Assembly: GCA_964471155.1 (NCBI GenBank)
Contig: CAYYFX010000002.1
Coordinates: 35,520-99,519 of the forward strand
Reading direction: 5' to 3'
DNA: 64,000 nt
Source of the DNA: CAYYFX01 sp964471155
GTDB lineage: Bacteria > ARS69
The notes beneath the pieces were generated by a model. That model saw only the letters and a program-made list of their open reading frames with translations, searched no databases and had not been told where the DNA came from. This document shows, in pieces, positions 25,845-34,873 of this stretch (the stretch's first letter is position 1; each line of letters opens with the position of its first letter). The translations under genes were made by a program, and so were the position numbers.

Positions 25845-27296
25845 TCAGGAATGCGCGCGCATCGCCGCCGCGATCGCGGCGCTGAGGATGCGGTTGCCCT
25901 CGCCGTTGAAGTGGCAGCAGCTGTCCACGTACAGCGTGCCGCCGGCCTCCTCGAAGGCCATGGTCAGGTCGTGGAACTCCACGCCCGCGTCGCGCAGGTC
26001 CCGTCCGGCGGCGCGAAGCAGCGGGTACCCCTCCTCCACCACCGGCCGGTACGGGCTCCCGGCATCGAACGCGTTCGCGCGCTCCGTGGCCGACAGCGGC
26101 TTCGAGCCCGGCAGGTACTGGTTCGGCTGCAGGACGTGCACGTAGCGGATGCCGTGCGCGTCGCACAGCGCCTTCAGCTGCAGGGAGGAGCGGCGCCAGA
26201 CCTCCACGCACCACGGCACCAGGCCGCCCGCCGGGGCGTGATCCCGCTCCGGGCCCCGCACGAAGTACGGGATCTCGTCCACGGGGAAGGTCCGCAACTC
26301 CCACGCGTAGCGCGCGGCCTTGCGTTCGAGGTCGCGGTCCGAGAGCTTCCAGAGCAGACGCGCGGTGGCGGAGCGCGAGGCCGGCGACGCGCGGAAGCGC
26401 GCCGCGCGCACACGCCGCTCGTCCGTGACGTAGGCCATCGCCCCGAGCGCCCGCCGGACGCCGGGATCGGGCGTGTCCAGCGCCACCATGCTCCAGTTCA
26501 TCGGGTACAGCGGGTGCGCGCCCTGCGCCGCGTTGAGCGCCACGGGCACGGCGATCTCGTTGAACCCGTCCAGGTTCAGCACGATGTCGAAGGCGCCGCC
26601 CTGCGCGAGGACGGATGCGAGCTGGATGACCTGCTGCGGCTGGTGGTAGCCGGGCATCCCGAGACGGACGAACTCGATCTCCTTCCCCTCGAACGCGCCG
26701 CCCTCGCGCAGCGCCCGCTCCAGGTGCGCCAGGTGGAAGCTGCCGAGCTGCCCTGCCACGGACCCGCCCAGGATCCCGATCAGGACCGTGCCGTTCCGGC
26801 GGGCGCGGACTGCCGGGCGGTCGTCCAGGAAACCGTCCGCGGAGATGTGGATGCCCGGGGGCAGCGGCGGGTCGCCCTCCTTGCGCGGCGTGTAGACGTA
26901 GCCCAGGTAGGGGTGCAGGGACATCGCGGGGTCGCGGAAGCCGAGGCCGGCGCGCTCGCGCGCGGCGCGGACGTCGGGAACCGCGGGATCGGCCGCCGCG
27001 GAGGAGTCGGCCGGCGCGGCGCTGTCGGCAGCGGCACCGCCGCCGGCCGCCGCGGAATCGGGGGCCGTGGACGAGTCCGCGCGGTCCCGTCGCGTCCCGT
27101 CCCCGTCGCGATCCGCTTCGTCCTCCCGGGGGACGGCTTCGTCCCCGCTCGCGGCCGAGGCGATCGCGTCCGCGCCGCCGGCCACGCGCGCGTACAGCGC
27201 GGCGGACACGAGCTCGATCACCACGATCGCCAGCGCGATTGCCGCCAGCGGGAACAGGATGCGCCGGCGTGCCGGCGCCCGGGACTCGTTCGTCAT
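25845..27296 (-). CDS. Membrane-anchored SGNH-hydrolase-like protein
   Basis: 483 residues. An N-terminal helix (RRILFPLAAIALAIVVIELV) anchors the protein, followed by a ~70-residue low-complexity Ala/Asp/Ser linker and an SGNH-like domain: block I IGILGGSVAGQLG, a LNLDGFNEIAVP region corresponding to the GxND-type block, and a C-terminal SCCHFNGEGNRIL with the expected His. The D-x-x-H block is modified, so activity is uncertain. Such proteins act as O-acetyl hydrolases or transferases on envelope glycans. ATG 27296 is preferred over 27335; it has a CATGCT box six bases upstream and no Shine-Dalgarno. Confidence 0.72.
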   Translation of the reverse strand: MTNESRAPARRRILFPLAAIALAIVVIELVSAALYARVAGGADAIASAASGDEAVPREDEADRDGDGTRRDRADSSTAPDSAAAGGGAAADSAAPADSSAAADPAVPDVRAARERAGLGFRDPAMSLHPYLGYVYTPRKEGDPPLPPGIHISADGFLDDRPAVRARRNGTVLIGILGGSVAGQLGSFHLAHLERALREGGAFEGKEIEFVRLGMPGYHQPQQVIQLASVLAQGGAFDIVLNLDGFNEIAVPVALNAAQGAHPLYPMNWSMVALDTPDPGVRRALGAMAYVTDERRVRAARFRASPASRSATARLLWKLSDRDLERKAARYAWELRTFPVDEIPYFVRGPERDHAPAGGLVPWCVEVWRRSSLQLKALCDAHGIRYVHVLQPNQYLPGSKPLSATERANAFDAGSPYRPVVEEGYPLLRAAGRDLRDAGVEFHDLTMAFEEAGGTLYVDSCCHFNGEGNRILSAAIAAAMRAHS

Positions 27297-27308
27297 GAGC
27301 GGAGCATG
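27297..27308 (-). promoter_or_regulatory. -10-like CATGCT six bases before ATG
   Basis: CATGCT (27308-27303) plus six bases before the SGNH gene ATG. First base departs from TANNNT, so weaker than its peers. Confidence 0.28.
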
Positions 27309-27358
27309 CACGGTCCCCCCTCGTCCCGCTTTCACGATCCTGCACGCGCCGCGCGTGC

Positions 27359-27370
27359 TAGCATCCCGGC
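27359..27370 (+). promoter_or_regulatory. TANNNT box six bases before ATG (AraC gene)
   Basis: TAGCAT at 27359-27364, six bases, ATG 27371; no Shine-Dalgarno. Fits a leaderless transcript. Confidence 0.45.
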
Positions 27371-28291
27371 ATGCAACGTCCCGCGCGCCGCGCGCACGAG
27401 CCCTGGCCGCTTCCCGTGGTCGCCGCCTCCGCGCCGGCGACGGAGGGCGCCGCCACGCGCCTCGTGCACGACGACGGCGCGGTGCAGATCCTCTCCTGGG
27501 CGTGCCGCGCGGACTGCGCGGCGCTGCGCGCCGAGCGTACCCACTCGCACCACGTGATCTCGATCCTGCGGCGCGGCGCGTGCACGGTGCGCCAGGCCGG
27601 GCGCACCGTCACCGTGGACCCCGCCGCGATCCTGGTGCACCGGCCCGGCGCCACCTACCACACGCGGCACCCCTGGGGCTTCGTCGACGCGGGATGGAGC
27701 CTGGCGTACGACGATGCCGTGGCGGACGAGGTGCTCGACGTCTGCGGGGCCGGGCGCAGGACGTGGCCGCCGTCGCGCCTCGTGCGCCCGCGGGGTGCGC
27801 GCGAGCTCGCCGGCGTGTTCGCGGCGCTGTGCCGGCTCGAGGCGGGCGCGCCGCCCGATCCTCTCGTGGCGCAGGGTGCGGCCCTGCACCTGCTCGCGAG
27901 CGCGCACGATCCCGACGCCTTCGCTTGGTCCGCCTCCGACCCCTCGCGCGCCGCGGAGCGTGCGCTCGTGGATCGCGCGTGCGAGTCGCTGCGCGCGCGC
28001 ATGGGGGATCCCGTGCGGCTGAGCGAGGTCGCGCGGGACTGCGGCGTCTCGGAGTTCCGGCTCTACCGCGCGTTCCGCCGGCAGCGCGGCGCCACGCCGG
28101 GCGCGGTGCTGCGGGATCTGCGCGTGGCGGCGGTGCTGGACGCCCTGTCCCGCGGCGCGCGGTCGCTCGCGGACGTGGCGCTGGACGCCGGCTTCGCCAG
28201 CCACAGCCACATGACGGCCACGTTCACCCGGCACGTGGGCCGCACGCCCGGCGGCATGCGGCGCGCGATGCGCCCGTCAGCGGCGGTCTGA
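27371..28291 (+). CDS. AraC-family transcriptional regulator
   Basis: 306 residues. N-terminal cupin-like sensory domain (~30-180; THSHHVISILRRGACTVRQAG, VHRPGATYHTRH) and a C-terminal double HTH (~205-300): VRLSEVARDCGVSEFRLYRA then SLADVALDAGFASHSHMTAT with the closing RHVGRTPGG. The effector is unknown. Convergent with and overlapping by 15 bp the DmeF-type exporter, divergent from the SGNH gene with 74 nt between starts, so it may regulate either neighbour. Confidence 0.9.
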   Translation: MQRPARRAHEPWPLPVVAASAPATEGAATRLVHDDGAVQILSWACRADCAALRAERTHSHHVISILRRGACTVRQAGRTVTVDPAAILVHRPGATYHTRHPWGFVDAGWSLAYDDAVADEVLDVCGAGRRTWPPSRLVRPRGARELAGVFAALCRLEAGAPPDPLVAQGAALHLLASAHDPDAFAWSASDPSRAAERALVDRACESLRARMGDPVRLSEVARDCGVSEFRLYRAFRRQRGATPGAVLRDLRVAAVLDALSRGARSLADVALDAGFASHSHMTATFTRHVGRTPGGMRRAMRPSAAV

Positions 28292-29323
28292 CGCGGCGCG
28301 CTCCCCCGCCGCGCTCCCCGCCGTCCCGTCGGGACAGCGGTGCGTCTCCACGATCGTGTGCACGAGGCCCAGATCCTCCGGGAGCCGGCGCTTGTAGTCG
28401 TCCGGGGGCCGCGGGTGCCCTGCCACGACCGAGATCGTGGCCGCGAACAGGCCCGGCCCCACGGACCAGACGTGCAGGTCGGCGACGCGATCGTCGGTCC
28501 CGCGCTCGATCGACTCGCGGATCCGTTGCAGGACGGGCGGGGGCGCCTGCTCGTCCAGGAGCACCCGGCTGGTGTCCCGCAGCAGCCCGCGCGACCAGCG
28601 CGCCACGAGGAACGCGCCGACGAACCCCATGGCCGGATCCAGCCACGCCGCCCCGAGGTACTTGCCGGCGAGTAGCGCGGCGATCGCGAGGACGGACGTG
28701 AGGGCGTCGGCGAGCACGTGCAGGTACGCCGCGCGCAGGTTGTGGTCCGCGGGACGCGGGGAGGATGCGTGGTCATGGTGGTGACCGCGGCCGTGGTCGT
28801 GCGCGTGGTCGTGCGCGTGATCATGATCGTGCTCGTGGCCATGGCCGTGGCCATGATCATGCCCGTGGCCCCCGGCGAGGATCAGCGCGCTCGCGCCGTT
28901 CACCACCAGCCCGAGCACCGCCACCAGCACGGCCTGGTCGAAGCGGATGGCCACCGGGTGCAGCATCCGCTCCGCGCTCTCCACGACCATGATGAGCGCG
29001 AAGACCGCCAGAAGGACGGCGCTCGTGAAGCCGCCGAGCGCGTTCACCTTCCCGGTCCCGAAGCTGTACCGCGGATCCCCCGCGCGGCGGCGCGCCACCA
29101 CGTAGGCCACCGCCGTCACGGTGAGCGCCGCGGCGTGCGAGGCCATGTGCAGCCCGTCCGCCAGCAGCGCCATGGACCCGAACACGACCCCGGCCACGAT
29201 CTCGGCCACCATCATGATCGCCGTGACCGCGATCACCACGATCGTGCGGCGCTCGCCCTCCCGGCGGACGTCCTGCCCGAACGTGTGGTCGTGCTGCCAG
29301 TCCCGCAGCGAGCGCGTGTGCAT
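28277..29323 (-). CDS. dmeF: DmeF-type cation diffusion facilitator (Co/Ni efflux)
   Basis: 348 residues. N-terminal WQHDHTFGQD and ERRT segments match the DmeF subgroup of CDF exporters. Six membrane helices are visible; metal-site motifs LLADGLHMASHAAA (helix 2) and HVLADALTSVLAI (helix 5) carry the expected acidic/His residues. Between helices 4 and 5 lies a His/Asp-rich loop of about 40 residues (GHGHDHGHGHGHEHDHDHAH). Exports divalent metal, probably Co2+/Ni2+, using the proton gradient. Its 3' end overlaps the AraC regulator by 15 bp. GGGGGG lies upstream of the ATG. Confidence 0.92.
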   Translation of the reverse strand: MHTRSLRDWQHDHTFGQDVRREGERRTIVVIAVTAIMMVAEIVAGVVFGSMALLADGLHMASHAAALTVTAVAYVVARRRAGDPRYSFGTGKVNALGGFTSAVLLAVFALIMVVESAERMLHPVAIRFDQAVLVAVLGLVVNGASALILAGGHGHDHGHGHGHEHDHDHAHDHAHDHGRGHHHDHASSPRPADHNLRAAYLHVLADALTSVLAIAALLAGKYLGAAWLDPAMGFVGAFLVARWSRGLLRDTSRVLLDEQAPPPVLQRIRESIERGTDDRVADLHVWSVGPGLFAATISVVAGHPRPPDDYKRRLPEDLGLVHTIVETHRCPDGTAGSAAGERAASDRR

Positions 29324-29380
29324 GGGTCCGCCCCCCTCGGTGCCGCAGGATAGCAGAGGAACGAGCGCGCGCCGGGCCGG

Positions 29381-30871
29381 TCAGCGCGCCGCGCGCTGCA
29401 GCACGACCTTCCGGGTCACCGCGCCGCCGTCGGTCTCGAGGCGGACGAAGTAGATGCCGGAGCCGACCTCGTCGCCGAAGTCGTCCCGGCCGTTCCACTC
29501 CACCGTGTGCCGGCCCGCGAGGCGCTCGCCGTCCAGGAGCGCGCGGATCCTCCGGCCGCCCACGTCGTGCACGGTGACGCGGATGCGGGCGGGGACCGGC
29601 GTGTCGAACTGCAGCGTCGTCCGGATGTCGAAGGGGTTCGGCGCCACGGTGAAGTCCACCGCCGCGGTCGCGACCTCCGGCGCCGCGACCGTCCCCGGCG
29701 GATACAGCCAGCGCAGGATGTCCGGGAACCGTGCCGCCCAGGCCGTCTCGTTGTGGTTCGCGTTCTCGTGCTCGAAGACCCGCAGGTTCGCGCCGGGGGA
29801 GAACCCCTGCGCCAGCATCACGTCCCGCATCGCGCGGAGATCGTCGATGCTGTCGTCCACGCCGTTGCCGTTCGCGTCCACGAGCGAGCCGGACTCGCGC
29901 GTGCCCATGTCCATCGACACGCGGACGTCGGGCTTCGCCTGCGCGTTCGCCCAGGCGACCATCTCGTGGTCCCTCCACCACAGGGACGGGGACAGCGAGG
30001 CGATCCGGCCGAACGCCTCGTCGTGCGCGTACGCCGCGTACAGGGACATGAGCCCGCCCAGGGACGACCCGGCCAGGCCGGTGGCCGCCGCATCCGGCAG
30101 CGTGCGGTACGTGGCGTCCACCCAGGGCTTCAAGGCGCCGAGGATCTCCTGCAGGTGCTGCTCGCCGCCGCCGCCCGTGCCGCCGCTGCCGGGCCACGGC
30201 GTGTACTCGTGCACGCGCGCCGTCTCCCCGTTCGCCGCGGCCACCACGATCAGCGGCTCGATCTCCCCCGCCGGGATCAACTGCTCGCAGGTCTCGTCCA
30301 CGTGCCACTCGCCCGCGAAGCTGGTGGCGGCATCGAACACGTTCTGCCCGTCGAACATGTACAGCACGGGGAAACGCCGCGCCGGGTCCGCGTGGTAGCC
30401 GGGCGGCAGGTACACCCACACGCGGCGTCCGGCCAGGAAGCCGGGCACCGTGACGAGCGAGACATCCCCGGTGATCGTGGACGGGGCAAGGTCCGCCCAG
30501 CGCGCCACGGTGAACGCGTGGGTGCCGCTGCCGCCGATCGCGAGGATGCGGTTCGCGATCTCCTCCCCGGCCGGCCCCTTCTCCACCCGCGCCCAGGTCC
30601 CGCGCGTGAACTTGAACTGGATGGTGACGGGCGCCGCGAAGGACAGCGTGATCTCGTGCAGCCGCGGCGCCACCTCCGTGAGGCGGTGCGCCGGGCTGCC
30701 GGGGTTCCAGTCCTGGAAGTCCCCGGCGATGTAGACCGCCTCCCCGGCCGGCGTCTCCGCGGGCACGGTGACGCGGAACGTGACGTCGGCGGCGGGCGCC
30801 GGCGCGGCGGCGAGGAGGAGCGCGACCAGGAGCGCGACGGGGCGGAACGACAGCGCGGGCGCGTTGCGCAT
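29381..30871 (-). CDS. Secreted esterase (Fes/EstD-like) with N-terminal CBM-like and C-terminal FlgD domains
   Basis: 496 residues. Signal peptide at ~1-30 (PVALLVALLLAAAPAPA). Residues ~30-135 resemble a starch-binding/CBM20-48-like beta-sandwich (GEAVYIAGDFQDWNPGSPAH). The alpha/beta-hydrolase esterase domain (~145-395) has the nucleophile elbow GLAGSSLGGLMSLYAAY and a catalytic-His candidate in ENANHNETAW. The FlgD module closes the protein (APNPF, TVHDVGGRRIRALLDG, WNGRDDFGDEVGSGIYFVRL). ATG 30871 is chosen (GAGGT upstream; begins the signal peptide). Probably a surface-attached hydrolase of esters on glycans or siderophores. Confidence 0.85.
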   Translation of the reverse strand: MRNAPALSFRPVALLVALLLAAAPAPAADVTFRVTVPAETPAGEAVYIAGDFQDWNPGSPAHRLTEVAPRLHEITLSFAAPVTIQFKFTRGTWARVEKGPAGEEIANRILAIGGSGTHAFTVARWADLAPSTITGDVSLVTVPGFLAGRRVWVYLPPGYHADPARRFPVLYMFDGQNVFDAATSFAGEWHVDETCEQLIPAGEIEPLIVVAAANGETARVHEYTPWPGSGGTGGGGEQHLQEILGALKPWVDATYRTLPDAAATGLAGSSLGGLMSLYAAYAHDEAFGRIASLSPSLWWRDHEMVAWANAQAKPDVRVSMDMGTRESGSLVDANGNGVDDSIDDLRAMRDVMLAQGFSPGANLRVFEHENANHNETAWAARFPDILRWLYPPGTVAAPEVATAAVDFTVAPNPFDIRTTLQFDTPVPARIRVTVHDVGGRRIRALLDGERLAGRHTVEWNGRDDFGDEVGSGIYFVRLETDGGAVTRKVVLQRAAR

Positions 30872-31105
30872 GGCGGGACCTCGCGGGGAGTCGCCGGGGG
30901 CGGCGGCGCCCCCAGCGTACTGCAACCGCTCCCGCCGCTCCACCGCCGCGCGGGGCCGGTGCCGACCCGCGGACGCGAGCCCGCGCGTCGCTTGCGCACC
31001 GGCGGGCGTGCTCGAACCGGGCCGCTACTTCCCGCGAAGGGCGGTCCGGTGGCGCGGGAGGCTCTTCCCGTCTTGCGCCGAATCCGCCGGGGAGATGACA
31101 GCGTG

Positions 31106-31130
31106 GGGGCCCCGGGATGCCCGGGGCCCC
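31106..31130 (-). terminator. Terminator hairpin of the ACAD/ETF operon
   Basis: Perfect 11-bp stem, GGGGCCCCGGG (31106-31116) and CCCGGGGCCCC (31120-31130), loop ATG, starting 7 nt beyond the etfA stop. No T-run follows. Confidence 0.65.
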
Positions 31131-31136
31131 GCCGGC

Positions 31137-32186
31137 TCAGGAGGACGGGACCTTCGCCCCCGCCGCGAGCATCGCGTTCACCGCGGCCATCACCTCGAAC
31201 GCGTCGGCCACGTACAGCACGTCGGCCTTGCCGCGCGCCCAGCCGCAGTTCGGATCCAGGTTGATCGCGCGGCGCTCGGTGATGAACCGCCATCCCACCA
31301 CGTGCGGCTCCTCGCCGTGGCAGCAGGTGGACAGTCCCTTCGGATGGCGCGGGGTGGACCCGGTCTGGCCCACCTGGTTCAGGTGGGTCATGAAGGGGAG
31401 CACGTCCTGGCCGGTGCCGGCCTGGTCCACGAGGGACTTGCTGGACCCCAGCGACGCCTTCGCGACGTCCAGGAAACCGCGGATCAGGCTCTCGGCCTCC
31501 TTCGTGTGCGGCTGACCGTCGCGCTGCTTCTTCGTCCAGCCGGCGCCGGCCACGAACAGGAGCGCCGCGTCCGGCCGGATGGTGCGCGTGCCGGCGGATG
31601 CCTCCTCCACACCGACCACCTCGGTCCGGCGGTGCGCGTCCGCCACGGCCACGGCCACGTCCTCCACCGCGGCCGCCCCGCTCTCCCCGGTCCACGGGGC
31701 GAACACGCCGGACTCCACCAGCACCACCCACGGCCGCGCGGCGCGCGTCTGCACCGCCACCATGCGCTGCCGGTAGTACCAGCGCTGGATCCGCACCTCG
31801 CCGCCCTCGGCGGAGAGGCCGGTGGCGCGCGTGTCCACGCGCCCGCCCGTGCGCGCCGCCGCGCCGGGAAGCGCGCGGGCAAGGCGCGAGGTGGTGGGCG
31901 CCACGACGATCGTGGGATCGGCGGCGCGGATCAGCGCCTCCGCCGCCGCGGCATCCGTGGCGTACCGCGACGCGGAGAAGTCCTCGCCGGCCACGCCGAG
32001 GAAGCGCGCGGCGCCGCACGACGCGATCGCGTCCGCGGCCGCCTCGACCTCGCCTCCGAACAGGGCCGCGGTGAGCGGCGCGCCGAGCGCCGCGGCCAGG
32101 TCCATCGCGCCGCGCAGCGCCTCGCGCGCCGGCGCCGGCAGCGAACCGTCGGCTTCCGTGTGCGTCAGGAAGAGGATCCGTTCCAC
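31137..32186 (-). CDS. etfA: Electron transfer flavoprotein alpha subunit (divergent)
   Basis: 349 residues, slightly long for EtfA. GTG 32186 is taken because GGAGGG sits 8 nt upstream, overlapping the EtfB stop region. The C-terminal FAD-domain frame is recognisable: VGQTGS, then RRAINLDPNCGWARGKADVL, YVADAFEVM. In canonical EtfA the equivalent of STCCHGEEPHVVGW is GISGAIQH, so the flavin pocket is unusual, with a CC pair. Pairs with EtfB to carry electrons from the acyl-CoA dehydrogenase (34874) to the ETF:quinone oxidoreductase (33021). Last gene of the operon; a strong hairpin follows. Confidence 0.85.
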   Translation of the reverse strand: MERILFLTHTEADGSLPAPAREALRGAMDLAAALGAPLTAALFGGEVEAAADAIASCGAARFLGVAGEDFSASRYATDAAAAEALIRAADPTIVVAPTTSRLARALPGAAARTGGRVDTRATGLSAEGGEVRIQRWYYRQRMVAVQTRAARPWVVLVESGVFAPWTGESGAAAVEDVAVAVADAHRRTEVVGVEEASAGTRTIRPDAALLFVAGAGWTKKQRDGQPHTKEAESLIRGFLDVAKASLGSSKSLVDQAGTGQDVLPFMTHLNQVGQTGSTPRHPKGLSTCCHGEEPHVVGWRFITERRAINLDPNCGWARGKADVLYVADAFEVMAAVNAMLAAGAKVPSS

Positions 32187-32191
32187 GGCGC

Positions 32192-33001
32192 TTACCCTCC
32201 GATCCACGCGACGAGCTCGCGCGCGATCTCGTCCGCCGGCAGGTCCTTGACGATGCGCGTCTCGCGCCGCTGCGCGGGAACCTCCACGCTCCGGAACGTC
32301 ACGGCGTCCCGCGCGATCGCCGCCGGCACCGCCTTCGCGAGCGCGGGCATCACGCCGCGCATGTTCGCCATCCCCACCTTCGGGTTGCTCGGGGGTTCGG
32401 GGCGGCTGCCCGTGGCCCAAGCCAGCACGGCCGGCGCGCCGGCGCAGCGGGACACGAGATAGCGCCCGCCCTCGGCGCGCTCGTGGATCCGCAGCGCGCC
32501 CCCGTCCTCGATCGCGAGCGCGTCCACGCCGAGGAACTGGTCCGGAACGCCGAGCGCTTCGCCCACGAGCTGCATCGTGACGCCCGCATCGCGCGACGCG
32601 GAGGCGCAGCCGCCGAACAGAAGGAGACGCGACCGGTCGAGCCCCGCGATCCCCTCGATCGCCTTCGCCAGCGCCGCCGCCGTCCCGTGCGCGTCCACGA
32701 AGCCGCTGGACGGACCGTCGACCGCCACCAGCTCGAAGGGCGCCTTCTGCGCCACCGTCATCATGAGCTGCTGCAGCCGCGGCTTCGGTCCCAGGCTCAC
32801 CAGCCACACCTTCGTGTCCGGCACGGTGGCGGCCAGGTGCGCCGCCTCGTACAACGCATGCCCCGCCCACGGATCCAGGACCGGCGGCAGCATCGCCTCG
32901 TTCTTCAGCGCCGGCCCCTCCGGGCCGGTCACCGGCTCGAGGGTCTGCAGCGGATCGGGAACGATCCCGCCGCACACGACGACGTGGAAGCCTGCGCTCA
33001 T
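32192..33001 (-). CDS. etfB: Electron transfer flavoprotein beta subunit
   Basis: 269 residues, normal for EtfB. Opens with FHVVVCGGIVPDPLQTLEP and shows family segments DPWAGHALYEAAHLAA, FGGCASASRDAGVTMQLVGE and VPAQRRETRIVKDLPADEIA near the end. Forms a heterodimer with EtfA. Sits 19 nt after the oxidoreductase gene and 5 nt before EtfA. GGAG-like GAAGGAG precedes the ATG. Confidence 0.9.
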   Translation of the reverse strand: MSAGFHVVVCGGIVPDPLQTLEPVTGPEGPALKNEAMLPPVLDPWAGHALYEAAHLAATVPDTKVWLVSLGPKPRLQQLMMTVAQKAPFELVAVDGPSSGFVDAHGTAAALAKAIEGIAGLDRSRLLLFGGCASASRDAGVTMQLVGEALGVPDQFLGVDALAIEDGGALRIHERAEGGRYLVSRCAGAPAVLAWATGSRPEPPSNPKVGMANMRGVMPALAKAVPAAIARDAVTFRSVEVPAQRRETRIVKDLPADEIARELVAWIGG

Positions 33002-33020
33002 CGCGTCTCCTTCGCGGGTT

Positions 33021-34847
33021 CTAGTTCTCCACGGAGTGCAGTCCGCCCGCGCCCGTGCGGAACCGCACGTTCTCCTCGGGGCAGTTCCACAGGCACGCCC
33101 CGCAGTGCACGCACTTCTCGCGGTCGAACCGCGGCACGCCGTTCCCCCCGGGCGTGATGGCCTGCCCGGAGCACATCTCGATGCAAAGCCGCTGCCCGCA
33201 GTCCGCGCACACGCCCGCGTCCTCGAAGACCACGTGGTCCGCGTAGCCGGCCGGCGCCTGCACCTTGCCGCCGAGCAGCAGGGCGTCCTGGTGCGAGACG
33301 ATCAGGGTCCCGTCCGGCTCCACGGCCGGCCAGCCGCACCGCTCCATCACGGCGTCGTGCAGGCCGACGCCCTTCGCGGCGCACTCGGCCTCGAGGCGGC
33401 GCAGCTCGTCCGGCGCGATGCGGCCCGCGCACCATGCGTCGACGGACGGGATGCGCGCCGCCGCCCGCGGACCGCGTCCGCCCAGGTGCAGCCGGCCGCC
33501 GGTGAGCCCCGCCAGTCCCATGCCCAGGACGCCGGTGAGGAAGCCGCGGCGGAAGCCGTCGCGCGCGTGCTCGGCGACGCGGCCTTCGCGCTCCACGCGG
33601 CCGGCGCGGCGGCGGCGCACGTACGCGGCGTCGAGGTCCGCGCCGTCCAGGGGCCGGCCGGCGCGCCACAGCTCGATCACGCCCTCCGCGAGCGAGACGC
33701 CCGTGGTCCACGCCTCGTCCACGCCCGAGCCCGTGAGCACGTTCGTGCTGCCCGAACCCTCGCCGATCCGCGCGAAGCCGTTCCCCACGAGGAACGGCTC
33801 GCCGCGCCGGCCGGACTCCTGCAGGGACTTCGCGCCCCAGGAGCGCATCGTGCCGCCGGCGAGGTGTCGCCAGAGGCGCGGGTGCCGCATCCAGTGCTGC
33901 AGGTAGCGGTACGAGCAGCGCACCGGGGACCGCAGGGTGCTCGGCACGAAGATGCCGAGCGACGCCGCGCCTCCGGGATGCACGTACAGGAACCCGAAGA
34001 TCCCCGGCTCGGGATAGCCCATCGTGTGCAGCACGGTTCCCGGCGCGAGCCCCGAGTCCTTGGGCAGGTCCACGACCATCTTCATCCCCACCGCCCACTC
34101 GTCGCGTTCGTGGCCGGCCGGCGCGCCGAAGCGCTCGTCCAGCCGCCGGCCCACCGGGCCGACCGGGCCGTCGGCGACCACGGTGAGCGCCGCGCGCACG
34201 TCCATGCCCGGCATGTAGCCGGCGTCCGGGGCGCCCGCGCGGTCCGTGCCCTGGTCCAGCAGCCGCACGCCGGCCACGCGGTCCCCTTCGAACAGCGGCT
34301 CCGCCACCGGCATGCCCGGCCAGATCTGTACGACGCCGTCGGCGGTCAGCCGCGACGCCACCCACTGGTTGAACTGGCCGAGCGAGAGCAGGAAGCCGTC
34401 GTGCTTGCGCAGGAAGGGCGGGACCCACGGCAGCTCCAGCGCGTGGTCGGTGCGCGTGGCCGGCGCGACGCGCAGGACGCCCTCGAGCACGCGCAGCGCG
34501 GCGCCGCGCCGGCTCGCGCCGTGCGGATCCAGCAGGTACAGCACCTTCTCGTCCGTCACCGCGTGCGCCATGGGGATGCCCGAGGGATCGAGATCCGGGA
34601 AGGTCTCCCGGATGCCGCGCCCGCGCGTGACCGCGCCGGACACGCCGAACGCCAGGTCCTCCGCCCGCTCGAAGCACACCACCTGCATCGGCATCCCGGG
34701 CATCGCGCGGCTCACCAGCGCGGGCGCGCCGTCCGCGCCGGCAAGCGCGCGCGACAGCGTGGCGAGGAAGCCGCCGGCCGCAGGGCCGAAGCCCACGCAC
34801 GCCACGTCCACCTCGAGCGTCTGTCGTTCGATGTCCGTGTCCGGCAT
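33021..34847 (-). CDS. ETF:quinone oxidoreductase-like flavoprotein with C-terminal ferredoxin domain
   Basis: 608 residues, close to ETF-QO. N-terminal FAD site VDVACVGFGPAAGGFLATLS (GxGxxGG variant), a middle domain with DGPVGPVGRRLDERFG, and a C-terminal 4Fe-4S segment: CADCGQRLCIEMCSG and EKCVHCGACLWNCPEENVRF. The product should take electrons from reduced ETF and pass them to membrane quinone. Sits between the acyl-CoA dehydrogenase (26 nt upstream) and EtfB. ATG 34847 has GAGGAG upstream; the frame runs open further 5' as a shadow of the dehydrogenase. Confidence 0.9.
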   Translation of the reverse strand: MPDTDIERQTLEVDVACVGFGPAAGGFLATLSRALAGADGAPALVSRAMPGMPMQVVCFERAEDLAFGVSGAVTRGRGIRETFPDLDPSGIPMAHAVTDEKVLYLLDPHGASRRGAALRVLEGVLRVAPATRTDHALELPWVPPFLRKHDGFLLSLGQFNQWVASRLTADGVVQIWPGMPVAEPLFEGDRVAGVRLLDQGTDRAGAPDAGYMPGMDVRAALTVVADGPVGPVGRRLDERFGAPAGHERDEWAVGMKMVVDLPKDSGLAPGTVLHTMGYPEPGIFGFLYVHPGGAASLGIFVPSTLRSPVRCSYRYLQHWMRHPRLWRHLAGGTMRSWGAKSLQESGRRGEPFLVGNGFARIGEGSGSTNVLTGSGVDEAWTTGVSLAEGVIELWRAGRPLDGADLDAAYVRRRRAGRVEREGRVAEHARDGFRRGFLTGVLGMGLAGLTGGRLHLGGRGPRAAARIPSVDAWCAGRIAPDELRRLEAECAAKGVGLHDAVMERCGWPAVEPDGTLIVSHQDALLLGGKVQAPAGYADHVVFEDAGVCADCGQRLCIEMCSGQAITPGGNGVPRFDREKCVHCGACLWNCPEENVRFRTGAGGLHSVEN

Positions 34848-34873
34848 GTCCGCGCTCCTCCGGCCGCTCGCGG

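Noticed and set aside
28718..29353. Plus-strand ORF starting with a hydrophobic stretch (MVVTAAVVVRVVVRVIMIVL-like) resembling a membrane protein
   Set aside because: It is the reverse complement of the His-rich loop of DmeF; the apparent helix is an artefact of CAC/CAT codons read backwards.
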